Shown: in pieces, positions 22,323 to 32,798 of the stretch
Layout: every line of letters begins with the position of its first letter
Numbering within the stretch: the first letter of the stretch is position 1
Assembly (NCBI RefSeq): GCF_048544455.1
Contig: NC_133538.1
Location: 5,362,658-5,426,657 of the forward strand
Origin: Silene latifolia
Taxonomy: Eukaryota > Streptophyta > Magnoliopsida > Caryophyllales > Caryophyllaceae
DNA: 64,000 nt
Direction: 5' to 3'
Made by a program: the position numbers and the translations under genes
Notes under the pieces: generated by a model
The model's database searches: none
The model's input: only the letters and a program-made list of their open reading frames with translations
What the model was told of the DNA's origin: nothing

Positions 22323-22554
22323 GTAGTCTAATGGACTTTATACGACCCGCACGGATAGACGACAGACTCTAAGCTGTTCCCGACGATAGGTCCTTGGCTC
22401 GTACCCTCGAGTCGCCTTGGCGTCGCCCTTCCCGATGGCAGGTCCTTGGCCCGAATCCTTTCGAGCCGCCACGACGTCGCTTGGGTCTCCAGGTTGTAAT
22501 CTTTGATTGACCTGGCGGCTCTACTTTGACTTTCGCCATGTCCAAGCCTCAGTC
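22323..22554 (+). other. T1 3' region, last part
   Basis: Non-coding. A diverged repeat is visible: GATAGGTCCTTGGCTCG and GGCAGGTCCTTGGCCCG, each followed by TC(G)AG(T/C)CGCC. It leads into the polypurine tract. Confidence 0.6.
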
Positions 22555-22567
22555 AAAGTGGGGGCTC
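22555..22567 (+). promoter_or_regulatory. T1 polypurine tract
   Basis: AAAGTGGGGGCTC directly precedes TGTAGATACC, the LTR start. A G-rich tract in this position primes plus-strand DNA synthesis in Ty3/gypsy elements. Confidence 0.8.
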
Positions 22568-23590
22568 TGTAGATACCCAGTATCTGCCGAGACTCCAACA
22601 AACACCCGATGATTATCGGACTATAATATGCTTTGGAATCGCGGCGTTTGATCGACAATTTGTGTACAACTTTACGTCGGAAAACTTAAAACGATTTCAA
22701 AAATAAAACATTTCAAAACATTTCAAAAATACCTGGAGTATTTAATGCACGACGACGGGGTCGCAATGACACTAACTAGAGTCAAAACCGACACCGGACC
22801 AAAATCCGACTCAAAAATTCAAAACCCGACTCCAACAACGAGTCAAACCGAGTCAACCACAAAAAACAAACATTCAAAACCTTCTATGCTAAGATTTCCC
22901 GGATTTATATATGGTAAAGTACCAAACATATGACTACAAATCCTAGGATAGAATAACTCATGATTGCTCTTGTGTGAAAGCGACAAGACAACTCGAAGAC
23001 CCGCGACGTGGCGCGCGCCTCTTTGAGCAGCCCAGGTGGCCACGTCGCTCAAAACTCACACAACCACTCATTTTCCTATAAATACCCCTCAAATGCCCCC
23101 ATTTGAGAAGTTACGCGAGTGTCCTCCCACTTTTTTCTCCCTTAAAATTCTCGACTCGACTTCTTAAGTCACAATCCGACGCGTATTTACGACCTACCGA
23201 TCATAAATACAAGCCTTACACATTGTTTGGTACCGTTCTCGTGCATTAAATCACTTGACCGACCACTTCGACCACTACACCGTCACTAATCTTAAAACAC
23301 TCTTTTTACTTACCAAAACGGTTTTAAACCGAGTTTTTTCCGACCAAACGAGTTGTTACACTTACGTCGGTCACTCGCCATAACCAAACATGTAAGTATG
23401 AGGGTGTAAAAATCCTTCTTTTATCATGTTTTTATTTGTTTCATGACTACAACATGCTAAAACATGCATAACATGAACCAAAACATGGAATAGCCAAAAC
23501 TGATTTTTGGCCTGAGACAGAAGCCCCTTGGTTCGCCGGCTTGCCCGAGCCTCAATGGAGTGTCCAGGTCAGAATTTTTAAAAAATTAGT
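22568..23590 (+). repeat. T1 3' LTR, 5' portion
   Basis: It starts TGTAGATACCCAGTATCTGC, a start I know from other Tat LTRs, immediately after the polypurine tract. The end is not reached because CACTA-like sequence takes over at about 23,590 (boundary approximate). Two copies of the dispersed GCGCCTC-type unit lie at about 23,014 and 23,544. Confidence 0.8.
23077..23084 (+). promoter_or_regulatory. TATA box candidate, T1 3' LTR
   Basis: TATAAATA followed by CCCCTC, about 510 bases into the LTR, is a plausible Pol II core promoter for the element. Confidence 0.6.
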
Positions 23591-24011
23591 AAAATTTAAT
23601 AAAAACGGTTACTAAAACAAAAACCATTATAAACACCTTTCACAAATACCCGCGCATAATATTCAACAACAGGTTTTAAAAGAAAAACCGTTGTTACTAA
23701 CAATTTCAACAACGGTTAATTACCTTATAGCCGTTGTTAAAAGTCGTCACAATTTTGGTGGGAAATACACAACAACGGTTTTTTATATGATAACCGTTGT
23801 TATATTATTCCCACCAAAATTTTGACAAACTTTCCACAACGACTTACTCGAAACAACAACGGCTTTTAACCGTTGTGAATAATTTCCACAACGGTTTTAG
23901 TAAATAACCTAACCGTTGTAAAAACCTTTTACAACGGCCGCTTTAAAAACGTCCGCTTTTTATTTTTTCAACGGTTTTTACTCGTTTTAAAACCCTGTAT
24001 CTGTAGTAGTG
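23590..24011 (-). mobile_element. CACTA-like transposon terminus with subterminal repeats
   Basis: The segment ends ...CTGTAGTAGTG at 24,011; its complement CACTACTACAG is a typical CACTA (En/Spm) terminal start. The preceding 400 bases hold about ten copies of AACGGTT/AACCGTT, several in inverted pairs (for example 23,690-23,740 and 23,770-23,805), like the subterminal binding sites of CACTA transposases. The other terminus is not found nearby, so this is a fragment. The left boundary with the T1 LTR is approximate. Confidence 0.62.
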
Positions 24012-24620
24012 AAGACTTCAACTAAGAGGTTTCGTGATGGTATTATTCGAACAAAAGTCATGGTTTGCCATCGTGAAGGTTTTAATAAGAGGAAAAGACG
24101 TTCTCCCCAAGTTGGTTCAAAAACAGCCGTTGAAATTGGTGGAAAAACAAAAGCTGGTGTAAAAACAGTCGTTGTAACTGGTGGAAAAAAAAACTAGTGC
24201 ATAAACGAATGGAGGTGCAAATGAGGCTGAGAGTTCCAATAAGCAAACATTTACAAGGATAACCAAAATTAAAAGGTGGGGTTGTGAAGCGATGTTCAAA
24301 TTCAAGTTTCATGAAAACATGTACAAGATTGAATAATTCTGTGAGGGTCACAATCACCCACAGACTTTGTTTAGAAATAGGGAATTTGAGAAACTTGCAG
24401 AAAATATAAATGAATATCATTAGCAAATGATTATCGCGTATTCCAGAGCGAATGTTGGGGAAAGTCTAACATACAACTTATGCAAGAAGCAAGCAGAGGG
24501 TTTCGAAAATGTGGAAGCTTTCCTTATGCAATTCAAGAATTTCCAACGGGACGTGAAGTGTTTCATTAAGAATTTCCAAGTGCCTTACCAGGACCACTTA
24601 AGGTATGAGAACGTCACCAT
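24012..24620 (+). pseudogene. FAR1/FHY3-like DNA-binding domain fragment
   Basis: Two frames together resemble the N-terminal part of plant FAR1-related (FRS/FHY3) proteins, which derive from MULE transposases. The first (24,009-24,197) has RFRDGIIRTKVMVCHREGF followed by a basic NKRKRR. The second (from about 24,253) has RWGCEAMFKFKF, CEGHNHPQT and later GFENVEAFLMQFKNFQRD (about 24,499-24,552), matching the zinc-binding Cys/His spacing and the post-domain segment of this family. A frameshift between 24,120 and 24,250 and stops near 24,334 and 24,421 (TAG) break it. It could be a host gene fragment or a piece captured by a transposon; the adjacent CACTA end suggests the latter is possible. 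Confidence 0.65.
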
Positions 24621-24809
24621 CTCGGGTACCCGAGACAATGATACTCAAATAGATAATAACGAAACGTATTTAAATGATAATAAAGTTTTAAGTGATACAA
24701 GCCAGACTCCAAAAACTGTAAAAAAGGAAATACAAGGTTCTCAAAACTGTCAACTAATATACAACTACAAAACGTTCGACACAGTGGAAGACTTCTAAAT
24801 CTGCAACGT
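24621..24809 (+). other. Unassigned sequence
   Basis: An open frame continues from the FAR1-like fragment to 24,798 but no family is recognisable. A perfect palindrome CTCGGGTACCCGAG lies near 24,630. The segment may be the 3' remainder of the FAR1-like fragment. Confidence 0.4.
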
Positions 24810-25484
24810 GATGACTCATCCCAGCTATCTCATGCACATCGTCTCATACTTGCTCAATAACTGCTCACCACCCCCGAATGGATCACCATAGTTTTTAAAA
24901 CATTTAAACGGGGTCAATACTAATTACATAAAACAAATACCATAAAGGAATAATATTACAAACTGCACAAACAGCTCAACAAACCCCAGTCGCCATCTCA
25001 AATCTCCACACAGCTGACTACACACTAAAGTGTGTAGTCCTGCCAGAGTACCCATCGCAACAAGTACTCCACGCCGTCAGTGGGGGACCGCAATCGTACC
25101 CACCAAATCCCCGCTCATCTCCATCGAGTGATAAACCTAAGTTTCCTTAATGTACACATCCCCTCATGTGGCGGGTTCCACAGAGGGCGAACCAAGGGCA
25201 TGTAGCCACTCCCAGAAGTGACTCCACTCAGCCAGGGACGCGTCTCAAAGATCACAGACAGTTATAAAACAACAATCACATTATACTACCAACAATCACT
25301 AAATTAGAATCTAATCCCAATACGATATACAACAACAACAGTAATCCCCAACCACACTTATTGAATTAATACTGAGTAGGGAAAAACCTGCCTGGAAAAG
25401 CAACTACCACAGACGATCTAGCATCTAATCAGGATTATCCCTATGAATCCTCCTCCTATAACATGTATACATTCACTTACTACC
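24810..25484 (-). repeat. K2 LTR, distal piece (Tekay-like, - orientation)
   Basis: Sequence starting TGATGACTCATCCC up to the A2 insertion. On the - strand it continues the LTR at 36,638-37,130 once A2 and one CTACC copy are discounted. The style, with AATGGATCACCATAG and blocks of CA-rich sequence, is like LTRs of chromoviruses. No PBS is seen beyond the outer end, so the end at 24,810 is approximate or the element is truncated. Confidence 0.55.
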
Positions 25485-25825
25485 TGATGTCACTCATATT
25501 TGAGCATATTTAGTCCCCGAATTAGGCTAGTTCCTATGCTTTTTAGTGCATAATTAGGTCATTTACAACCTTTAGTTTCCCGTTTTGCATATTCTTTGAG
25601 GTTTTGTTCCCTTGGTAGGAAAGGAGTGCAAACCTTGCATTTTCATGGCAAAATGGAGCTAAATTGATCAAATTCAATGACCAAGCATCAAAAGAAAGAC
25701 AATGCTAGAAGGCCTATGTAGGAAATAAAGTAGCTTGGGCAATTATGAAAGGATCCTTTCTTACCCAACAAGATCCCCGAGGATTGTTGAGGAAAGAAAA
25801 GAAGAGAAGTAACTGACAAGGAATC

Positions 25826-25992
25826 CGAGCGTCTCCCTGCCCAGGACGAGCGTCTCTCTGCTACAATCCGAGCGTCTTGATGCCAAGATGCTCGTCTTGA
25901 GGCCAAATGATCCGAGCATCCCTCCCACAATCCGCTCGGATCCCCATGCAGAACCAACCGTCCCTGCTGCCTAGACGCTCGGGACGAGCATA
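25826..25992. repeat. CCGAGCG/CGCTCG motif cluster in A2 5' LTR
   Basis: Repeated GACGAGCGTC, AATCCGAGCGTC, AAGATGCTCGTC, AATCCGCTCGGA and AGACGCTCGGGA strings lie at 20-30-base spacing. The central CGAGCG appears in both orientations. The matching cluster in the 3' LTR is at 35,221-35,393. Confidence 0.88.
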
Positions 25993-26118
25993 TTCCTTGG
26001 AGACCACCAAAACGGAGATGAGTATCTCCTTGGATAGGAGCACTTCCTCAACATTTCTTAAGGGTCTTAATAGTTATTTAAGCCCTTAGTAACCCTAGTC
26101 TTTGTACCTAATCTCCAG

Positions 26119-26126
26119 TATAAATA
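26119..26126 (+). promoter_or_regulatory. TATA box candidate, A2 5' LTR
   Basis: TATAAATA followed by CCCC, about 635 bases into the LTR; the copy in the 3' LTR is at 35,518-35,525. Confidence 0.62.
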
Positions 26127-27237
26127 CCCCATTGTACTACCTAGATTAGCATGTCATCTTAATAGGATCTTAATCTTATCTTAATCAAGTCCTAATACTC
26201 TCTTAATCTTGTAATCAATTCTTAATTTAGCATTAATACAAATCTCATTTCTTAATCATTCCTTAATTTCTCTATTGTTCATCATTTATTTTGGGTAATT
26301 AGAAGATTATTTGGGTTTATTTGGAGGATTGACAACCTTCCATCAATCATCAAGTACTTCTATTATTCTTTGCTTTATTATTTTGCAATAATCTTTATAA
26401 GTATAATTCCCTCTTAATCGTTTTTAATTATTGTTAATCAACTTTATTTGTTCATCATGTTTTGCCTTGCTAGTATGATTGACAACCTTGTTAGCATGTT
26501 AAACTTGATAATGAGTGAGTAGTTTTCTTAACTGGGGTTAATGGGGAATTAGGGGAAACCAACATGGGGATTGATTCATGCTTAATCTAATATGTTTTCA
26601 TAATTAATTTGTTTGCTTGTTGTGATTTCAACTTATGCACGTGTTATGTTTGATGAAATGCGAGCCTATGAATCCTTGCATTTTACCTATCACTTACCTT
26701 TTCTATGAGACTTGTAAGACATAAACCAACTCGAGTCTCATTAGACCATGCAGATAGTTGGATAGGGAGGATTAAGTCGACTTGTAAGTGTTGTACAATC
26801 TAATAGATTCGGCTCCAGGACCCAAACCTTCTTAGGGATTATAAGATATACACTAACCCGATCCCATCACAACAATAATTGCTTGCATCTAGTAGGAAAC
26901 ATGTTTGTATAATCAAATCCCATGAAACCCCTATGAACCCATGACACCCTAGTGCCTTTAATCAATTGTTTACATCTCATTTTAATCATATTGCTTGCTT
27001 TCATTATTTTGTTTGCATTGTTATTTAGTTTAGTTGATCTCCTACCTCAACCCAAATTGTGACACCCATAGACACAACCATTTGCAATCGAAAATCCTAT
27101 ATCAATACCCGTCCCTTGGGATCCGACCTTTATTTACCTCTTTGCTAAAAGTAGAGTAGTTTGTGAAGTTATAAATATTGTTTTGGTCTAGGTAACTCTT
27201 AACGACAAGTAACCGAAATCCATACACCGGCAAAAAA

Positions 27238-27252
27238 TGGCGCCGTTGCCGG
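27238..27252 (+). promoter_or_regulatory. A2 primer-binding site (tRNA-Asp type)
   Basis: TGGCGCCGTTGCCGG matches the complement of the plant tRNA-Asp(GTC) 3' end over 15 bases, five bases after the LTR end. This is the standard Athila primer. Confidence 0.9.
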
Positions 27253-27372
27253 AGACGGTGTTAACTTGATTTGATTTTCTTTGATTGTTTTTAGTTGTGT
27301 CTTTCTTTACCTTGGGGAAGTCAAGCTCCTCAAGGTTTGTTCTAATTGTTTTCAAGTTGTTTGATATTTTGC

Positions 27373-28893
27373 ATGTCTAGGAGATCACAAGGTAATTTGT
27401 TACCCATTGATCTTGAAATTGAAAGAACTTTGACCAACAATAGAAGACTTGCTAGAAATACTTTGAGAGGTATTGGTGAGATTGTGGACATTCAACCAAA
27501 TAACATTGAGTTCATAAATCCTTTTGCAAGAGAAGGAGAGGATAACCCAACATATAACCAACCACAAAATCAACCCACAATGCCTAAATTTTCATCACAT
27601 TACGTACCAACCGAGGAGAACCTACCAAATGGTACTCCCACACCACAACATTTGACCGGTAATTTTATTGCAAAATCCACATTTATACAATTAGTTGAGA
27701 GAAGTCAATTTGGGGGGATGCCTAGTGAAGACCCTCATTCTCATATGGAGACTTTTTGTGACTATTGTGATGCGATTTCTCAAACCGGAGTGACTCAAGA
27801 CCAAATTCGATGGGTCTTATTTCCTTTTTCTTTGATTGGTTCCGCAAAACAATGGTTGAAGAGCCTTGATAAGGCTACTCTTGGTATTGACTCTTGGAAG
27901 AAATAGGCACTTGCTTTCTACAAGAAATTCAATCCTCCGGAAAAGACTAACATGTTGAGAGCCCAAATCACCAGGTTCAAAAAAAGGAATGAAGAATCCT
28001 TGTATGAAGCATGGGAGATATTCAAGGATACTTGCCGATATTGTCCACATCATAGACTTAGCGAGTGGTTCCTTGTACAACAATTTTGGAATGGTCTATA
28101 TGAAGACTCCCGAAACATTATCAATATGGGATCAAATTGTATGTTTACCGAAGTTGATGATAATCAAACATGGAAGAAGATTGAACAAATAGCGGTCCAT
28201 AAATCACAATATAGTAGACCTCGTATGGCTACTAGATGAGGAAAGCATGAAGTGGACTCTATTACTCAATTGGGTGCTCAACTTAGTGCTCATATTGAAA
28301 CCATTAATTTGAAGTTTGAGAAGGCTATGGCTAAGCTTGAAGAAGCCTCTAAATCGCCTAAGCAACATGTTAATGCCATGGTGGCGTCTTCATCAATTCC
28401 AAGTAGATTATGTGAGAGTTGTGGAACTTTGGGACATGACCAAAGTGAATGTAGGGGAACAAGTGAATGCTTTCGAAGCATACAAGAGTGGTACCCCTTA
28501 TTCCAACTATTACAATGAAAACACCAAATTCCACCCCAACCTCTCATACAAAAGCCAAAATGTTCAAAACTCTCAAACAACATACACCCCACCTCCAATG
28601 AGAAACCAAGATCAAAGACCCTTTTTCAATCAAAACCAAGGTTATCAAAACCAAACTCCATACAATCAAACAAATGACCAAGGTTTTGATGTTTAAAAAT
28701 CAGCCCTCCAAATGCAAAAGAACCAACAAGAATTTTTCACTCAAATTCAAAAGGATAGCCAAGCAAAAGACATCACCATTAACAACATACTAGCTCACAC
28801 AAAAATGTTGGAGACCCAAATGTATCAATTAGCATCTTCAAGTTCACAAAGACAAAAGGGGCAATTACCACCTCAAGGTAATCCCCCAAGACA
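27373..28893 (+). pseudogene. gag: A2 gag (Athila type)
   Basis: The likely start is ATG at 27,373 (MSRRSQGN), because A3 gag begins with the similar MRRSQGG; an upstream in-frame ATG at 27,346 adds nine residues. The capsid region has SQFGGMPSEDPHSHMETFCD and FPFSLIGSAKQWL, standard Athila gag blocks. A zinc knuckle CX2CX4HX4C (CESCGTLGHDQSEC) lies at 28,411-28,452. The frame is broken by TAG at 27,904, TGA at 28,237, a frameshift just after the knuckle (about 28,455), TAA at 28,694 and another frameshift near 28,893. Confidence 0.9.
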
Positions 28894-30188
28894 AGTATGA
28901 AGGGCCGAAGAGGCCCGTTGATGAAGATGTTGTGAATGCTAGTGACAAGGAAAAATTTGTTGAAGACTCTAAGAAAGAAGAAGAACCCACCACCATTCAA
29001 GAAGTTTCAAAGGAGAATGAAGAGAAGGCTAAAGAGAAAGAGCCTATTGCAATTCGGCTTCCATTTCCAAGTCGTCAAGCTAAGCCTAAGTTTGATGAAC
29101 AACTTGGGAAGTTTATGGATATTGTCAAGAACTTGGAAGTCTCAATTCCATTTACGGAATAAATCAATCACGTTCCGGCCTATGCGAAATACATGAAAGA
29201 TATTCTTACAAAGAAGAAATCCATCCTGAAACTTGAGACTATTTCCTTCACTAAGGTGAGTAGTGCCATCCTACAAGGAAGTTCACCTCCAAAACTAAAA
29301 GATCCGGGAAGCTTCTCTATTCCATGTACCATTGGTGACACCACAATCAACAAAGCTATATGTGACTTTGGGGCAAGTGTGGGTGTCATGCCATATTCGG
29401 TGTGCAAAAGGTTCGGAATGGGAGAGCTTAAGTGCACTAATATCACACTTCAAACGGCGGATCGATCAACGAAGACACCTTTAGGAGTATGGAAAGATGT
29501 GCCGGTAAGAATTGGCAAGTTCTTCATCCCGGTGGACTTTGTTATTGTTGATATGGAGGAAGACTCCAACATTCCTATCATTTTAGGAAGATCTTTCTTA
29601 CACACCGCGGGAGTGGTGATTGACGTGAAACATGGAGAGCTCACCCTTGAAGTGGGAGATGAAACAATCACTTTTAATTATGACAAGACAATGAGAGCTC
29701 CCCGATTTCATGAGCCATGTTTCATGGTTGATCATTATAGCCTAGAAAGTGATATGAAGAATTTGGCATCTCAATGCAAAGAACAAGCTATGGGTAAAGA
29801 ATCACCACCCATATGGGAGAAGAAAATGGGTAATCTCCAAGTTGCTCCATCCAAAGAGTAAGAAAGTCTCAACAAAGAGATCTTGAAAAGCTCACTCATG
29901 ACAAGTAAAGAAGAAGGCCTCATTGGGCATGACAAGAAGGAAGAAGAGTTGCTCTTGTCAACTCGCGATATTATTGCAGAACAAGTAGATGAAGTATGCG
30001 GTCTTTGGGATGATGAGTTTGAAGGGATATTCAATCCCTATATCGGTAATGCTATGACTCAAGACCACAATGAAGAACAACAAGTGCAAAGGTCTATTGA
30101 AGATCTTTATCATGCCAATGAACAAGCTTTCGACTACTTCTTCAAGGTGTTGAGCAACATCAACAACACCTTGGTTATGCCCCCTTGA
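28894..30188 (+). pseudogene. pro: A2 protease region (Athila type)
   Basis: One frame runs from about 28,894 to 30,188, broken by TAA at 29,160 and 29,859. The N-terminal part is a Lys/Glu-rich linker. The protease has an active-site block CDFGASVGVMP (Asp at 29,364) where Athila elements usually have DLGAS, and the C-terminal IPIILGRSFLHTAG near 29,570-29,611. The region after 29,650 is charged and ends NNTLVMPP. No RT motif follows, where Athila elements would have RT, so pol has been lost from this family. Confidence 0.88.
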
Positions 30189-31328
30189 CATATCATTTAT
30201 GGATGAGAGTTTGGTGGAGTCCTCCCTAAACCACCATTTGTAAATATTCTAACCCCTTAACTTGCATTTTACTTATTGTATTGCATTTTTGTCAATTTTG
30301 GATTTGTATTTTTATGCCTTGATCAAGATTTTCATCATTTTGAGAGAAAGTGAGGGAGGGACTTATGTGATTATTTATGTGTAGTGTTTTGACATAGTGT
30401 GGGGATAACAATGGCCTAGGCTATCCAAGCCTTCGTAGTGCCCCCACAATGAAGACCAAAGGAATGATGAGTAAATGACACGGGATATGAAATACCCACG
30501 GATGGAACTGAATTTGTGTGGTAAGGGGAATATCCGAGCGGCCCGACAGGAATCCGCTCGTCCTGAAGAGAATCCGAGCGTCCTGGTGAGAAGACGCTCG
30601 TCCTGAGAGAGCTGGAAAAAGAAATTTTTGGACTGACTGAGAATCCGAGGGTCCCCATAGAGAATCCGCTCGTCTCAGTCAGGAAGCTCGTCCCACAAAG
30701 AATCCGCTCGTCCTACTACTGGTAAAATTTGGTATTTCTCCCTGACAAGGAATCCGAGCATCTTCACAGCAATCCGCTCGTCCTCCTTCAAAAGACGCTC
30801 GTCTTTCTCAGAAGGCGCTCGTCCCAGAACGTCCAGAATCCGAGCGTCCCGTGGATAATCCGCTCGTCTCCCCTCTGAAATTCAAATCCAACAGGATTAA
30901 AACCCCCCTTTCCCAATTCATTTTACTCATTCACAAGACAAAAACATCTCCAAAACCCTCAATCCCTCCATCTACAAAAATCAAATTTCTCAACCAAATT
31001 CACCTAGATTAATTCCACACTCCTTAAAACTCAAACAAATCACTCCTTTGTCAACAACAAGCAATTGAAACACCAAAATCTTCAAATTTTAAATGGATTT
31101 TTGGGATACAAGGCAAAATTAAACTATCCTAAATCGATTTGGGTCTTATTGGAATTTGAAGAAATCAAGCTTATCTTTGGTGTTACTACATAAAGGAGAA
31201 CATGGCAAGAACAAAAGGCGGAAGCAAGGCACCCCCAAAGAAGAACCTTTCCAAAAGACAACAAGCTCTACAAGCTCTTTAAGCATCTAAGGCATTGGTG
31301 TTTCAAAATTCAAGAGTCTATTCCTCCA
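30189..31328 (+). other. A2 non-coding spacer between protease and ORF-1-family gene
   Basis: It occupies the place where RT, RNase H and integrase lie in full Athila elements. It contains the CCGAGCG/CGCTCG cluster at 30,531-30,871 and AT/AC-rich sequence after it. At 31,202 an ATG opens a 26-codon basic leader (MARTKGGSKAPPKK) that ends at TAA 31,280; it looks like the true N-terminus of the following gene, shifted out of frame. Confidence 0.75.
30531..30871. repeat. Large CCGAGCG/CGCTCG motif cluster, A2 internal
   Basis: About fifteen copies of AATCCGAGCGTCC, AATCCGCTCGTCC and AGACGCTCGTCC-type units lie within 340 bases. Units with the core in each orientation alternate irregularly. There is no reading frame through it. 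Confidence 0.9.
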
Positions 31329-32798
31329 ATGGAAGCTACTACTTCTACTCCGGTTGTTGAACAACTAGATAATTATCCGGAGGTAATTTTCACTTCCGAC
31401 TCTCATAGGAAAAAATTTGTTTTCCTTGCTAAGAAATATATTTTACCCACCAAATTCATATGCCAAGAGACCTTGTCAAAATTGGGTGTCTTAGAACAAA
31501 CCAAGACCTTTTTTGAGTCCATGGGATTGAGTACTTTGTTTGATATGCAAGAGTTGACTTACTCATCCCTCACCTTAGAATTTTTAAGCTCTTTGAAAGT
31601 TACCAAGGTGGAGACCCGAACAAATATTCAATTCCGGCTTGAGAATATTGATAGAAAATTGTCTTTTCGCGAGTTTGGTGAAATTTTTGGCCTTAGCAAT
31701 GACTCGACTTACACGAAGAAACCTACCAAGTATGATCCTGCCCCCTTATGGAAGGCTATTACCGGGAGAGAGTTTATATCTTACCATGATTGTCATGCTC
31801 TTTTTGTCCATCATCCGGGCATAGGGGTATGGCACAAGGTTGTTGGGCATACTTTGATTGCTAGGAAGGGAACGAACCATTTCACCGAACGTGACTTTAT
31901 TTATCTCGAGTCAACCTTGAATATTGGAAGAGAGTTCACCAAAAAGTACAACATTCTTCAACTTTTGATTGAGAGGTGGCTCAAAGTCGATCATGGCAAA
32001 GAAGGCACCACCTTTATTGTTAATGGAGGTTTGGTAACTTATTTGGCAAAACACTTCAACCGGAACTTCAACAAGGATAGCACCTATAAACCGGTTAAGG
32101 GAGGCCATATCACTGATCTAGCCACCATGGTTCAAAAATTCAAATGGGTCACGAATGATACTCTTGATGGCAAATTTGGGTGGTTAAAAAAAGATGCTAA
32201 ATCCTTCACATTGCCAAGCAAGATTTGGCGATTAAATGTTCATAGGCCAAACTACCTTCTCCCACTCTCCAAGGAAGCCGAGTACATTATACAACACCAA
32301 GGGGAAGACATTGCCGAGCCCTCCTCCTCCATTATCACCCCACCTTACCCATTCACCTACCATGAATTTCAACCCGAAAATGTTAAGGTGGGGAATGACT
32401 ACTTGACTCTCTTGATGAAAGAAATGCACAAGCAAGCTTATGAGGATAGACTCGATGCTTATAAAGCACAATATCCGCCTCTCCTACATCTTGATAGGTA
32501 AGGACTTCTTGACCCATCTTGTCCTTTGCCTAGTTGGGCGGATAAGGAAATCTTCTTTCCTAGTGCTTCTAGAGGTGGTAGCTTGGGTGAAGAGGAGATG
32601 GTTGTTGTTGAGAGTGGTGCACAAGAAAATGAAGAAGAAAATAAAGAAGGTGAAGAAGACGAAGAGGGTAGTGAGGAAGAAGAAGGAAGTTCAAGTGCAA
32701 GTGATGATAACTCCACATCTATGGAGGTTGATGATGATTCTAGTGAAGAGGTTGATGATGATGGAGATGATAGTGATGATGCCATGGGCGAAGATTGA
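31329..32798 (+). CDS. A2 Athila ORF-1-family protein (390 aa, plus acidic tail beyond one stop)
   Basis: An uninterrupted 390-codon ORF (31,329-32,501) resembles the Athila ORF-1 family (Pfam ATHILA), the gene placed 3' of integrase in Athila elements and sometimes called env-like. Visible blocks are FVFLAKKYILPTKFICQE, LSFREFGEIFGLSND and FERDFIYLE-like TERDFIYLE. A single TAA at 32,499-32,501 is followed in the same frame by about 95 codons rich in Glu, Asp and Ser to a TGA at 32,796, so the ancestral protein was about 490 aa. A basic start at 31,202 may also belong to it, one frame off. No signal peptide or membrane segment is evident, so an envelope role is not supported. Function is unknown; it is the best-preserved gene in the window after the A1 ORF. 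Confidence 0.82.

Larger units (their letters stand above)
1..23590 (+). mobile_element. T1: Tat/Retand-like Ty3/gypsy LTR retrotransposon, degenerate, with nested insertions
   Basis: The parts appear in Tat-lineage order: the tail of a 5' LTR (1-62), a PBS at 66-83, gag from 1578, protease near 10.2 kb, RT near 12.0-12.4 kb, RNase H, a second archaeal-type RNase H near 13.24-13.63 kb, integrase to 14,973, a 7.6-kb 3' region with an antisense ORF, a purine tract at 22,555 and a 3' LTR from 22,568 starting TGTAGATACC. The double RNase H and the long 3' region with an antisense accessory ORF are features known from the Tat lineage (Retand, Ogre). Many stops and at least three frameshifts make it inactive. 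Two younger elements sit inside it (2,951-9,450 and 20,199-21,511). The 3' LTR is cut at about 23,590 by a CACTA-like terminus, so the true end is not seen. Confidence 0.9.
25485..27232 (+). repeat. A2 5' LTR
   Basis: It starts TGATGTCACT and ends ATACACCGGCA. It carries a cluster of CCGAGCG/CGCTCG motifs at about 25,828-25,990 and a TATA box at 26,119. The same length as its partner indicates no indel balance change. Confidence 0.93.

Noticed and set aside
21826..22372. Overlapping + strand ORFs with MAGEPYY/WRALLRT repeats
   Set aside because: They arise from the 26-base tandem repeat, which stays open in several frames.
24082..24426. - strand 114-codon ORF across the FAR1-like fragment
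   Set aside because: Hydrophobic shadow frame of the + strand coding remnant.
31329..32501. Retroviral envelope gene
   Set aside because: The ORF matches the Athila ORF-1 type but shows no signal peptide, membrane anchor or cleavage site, so env is not supported.
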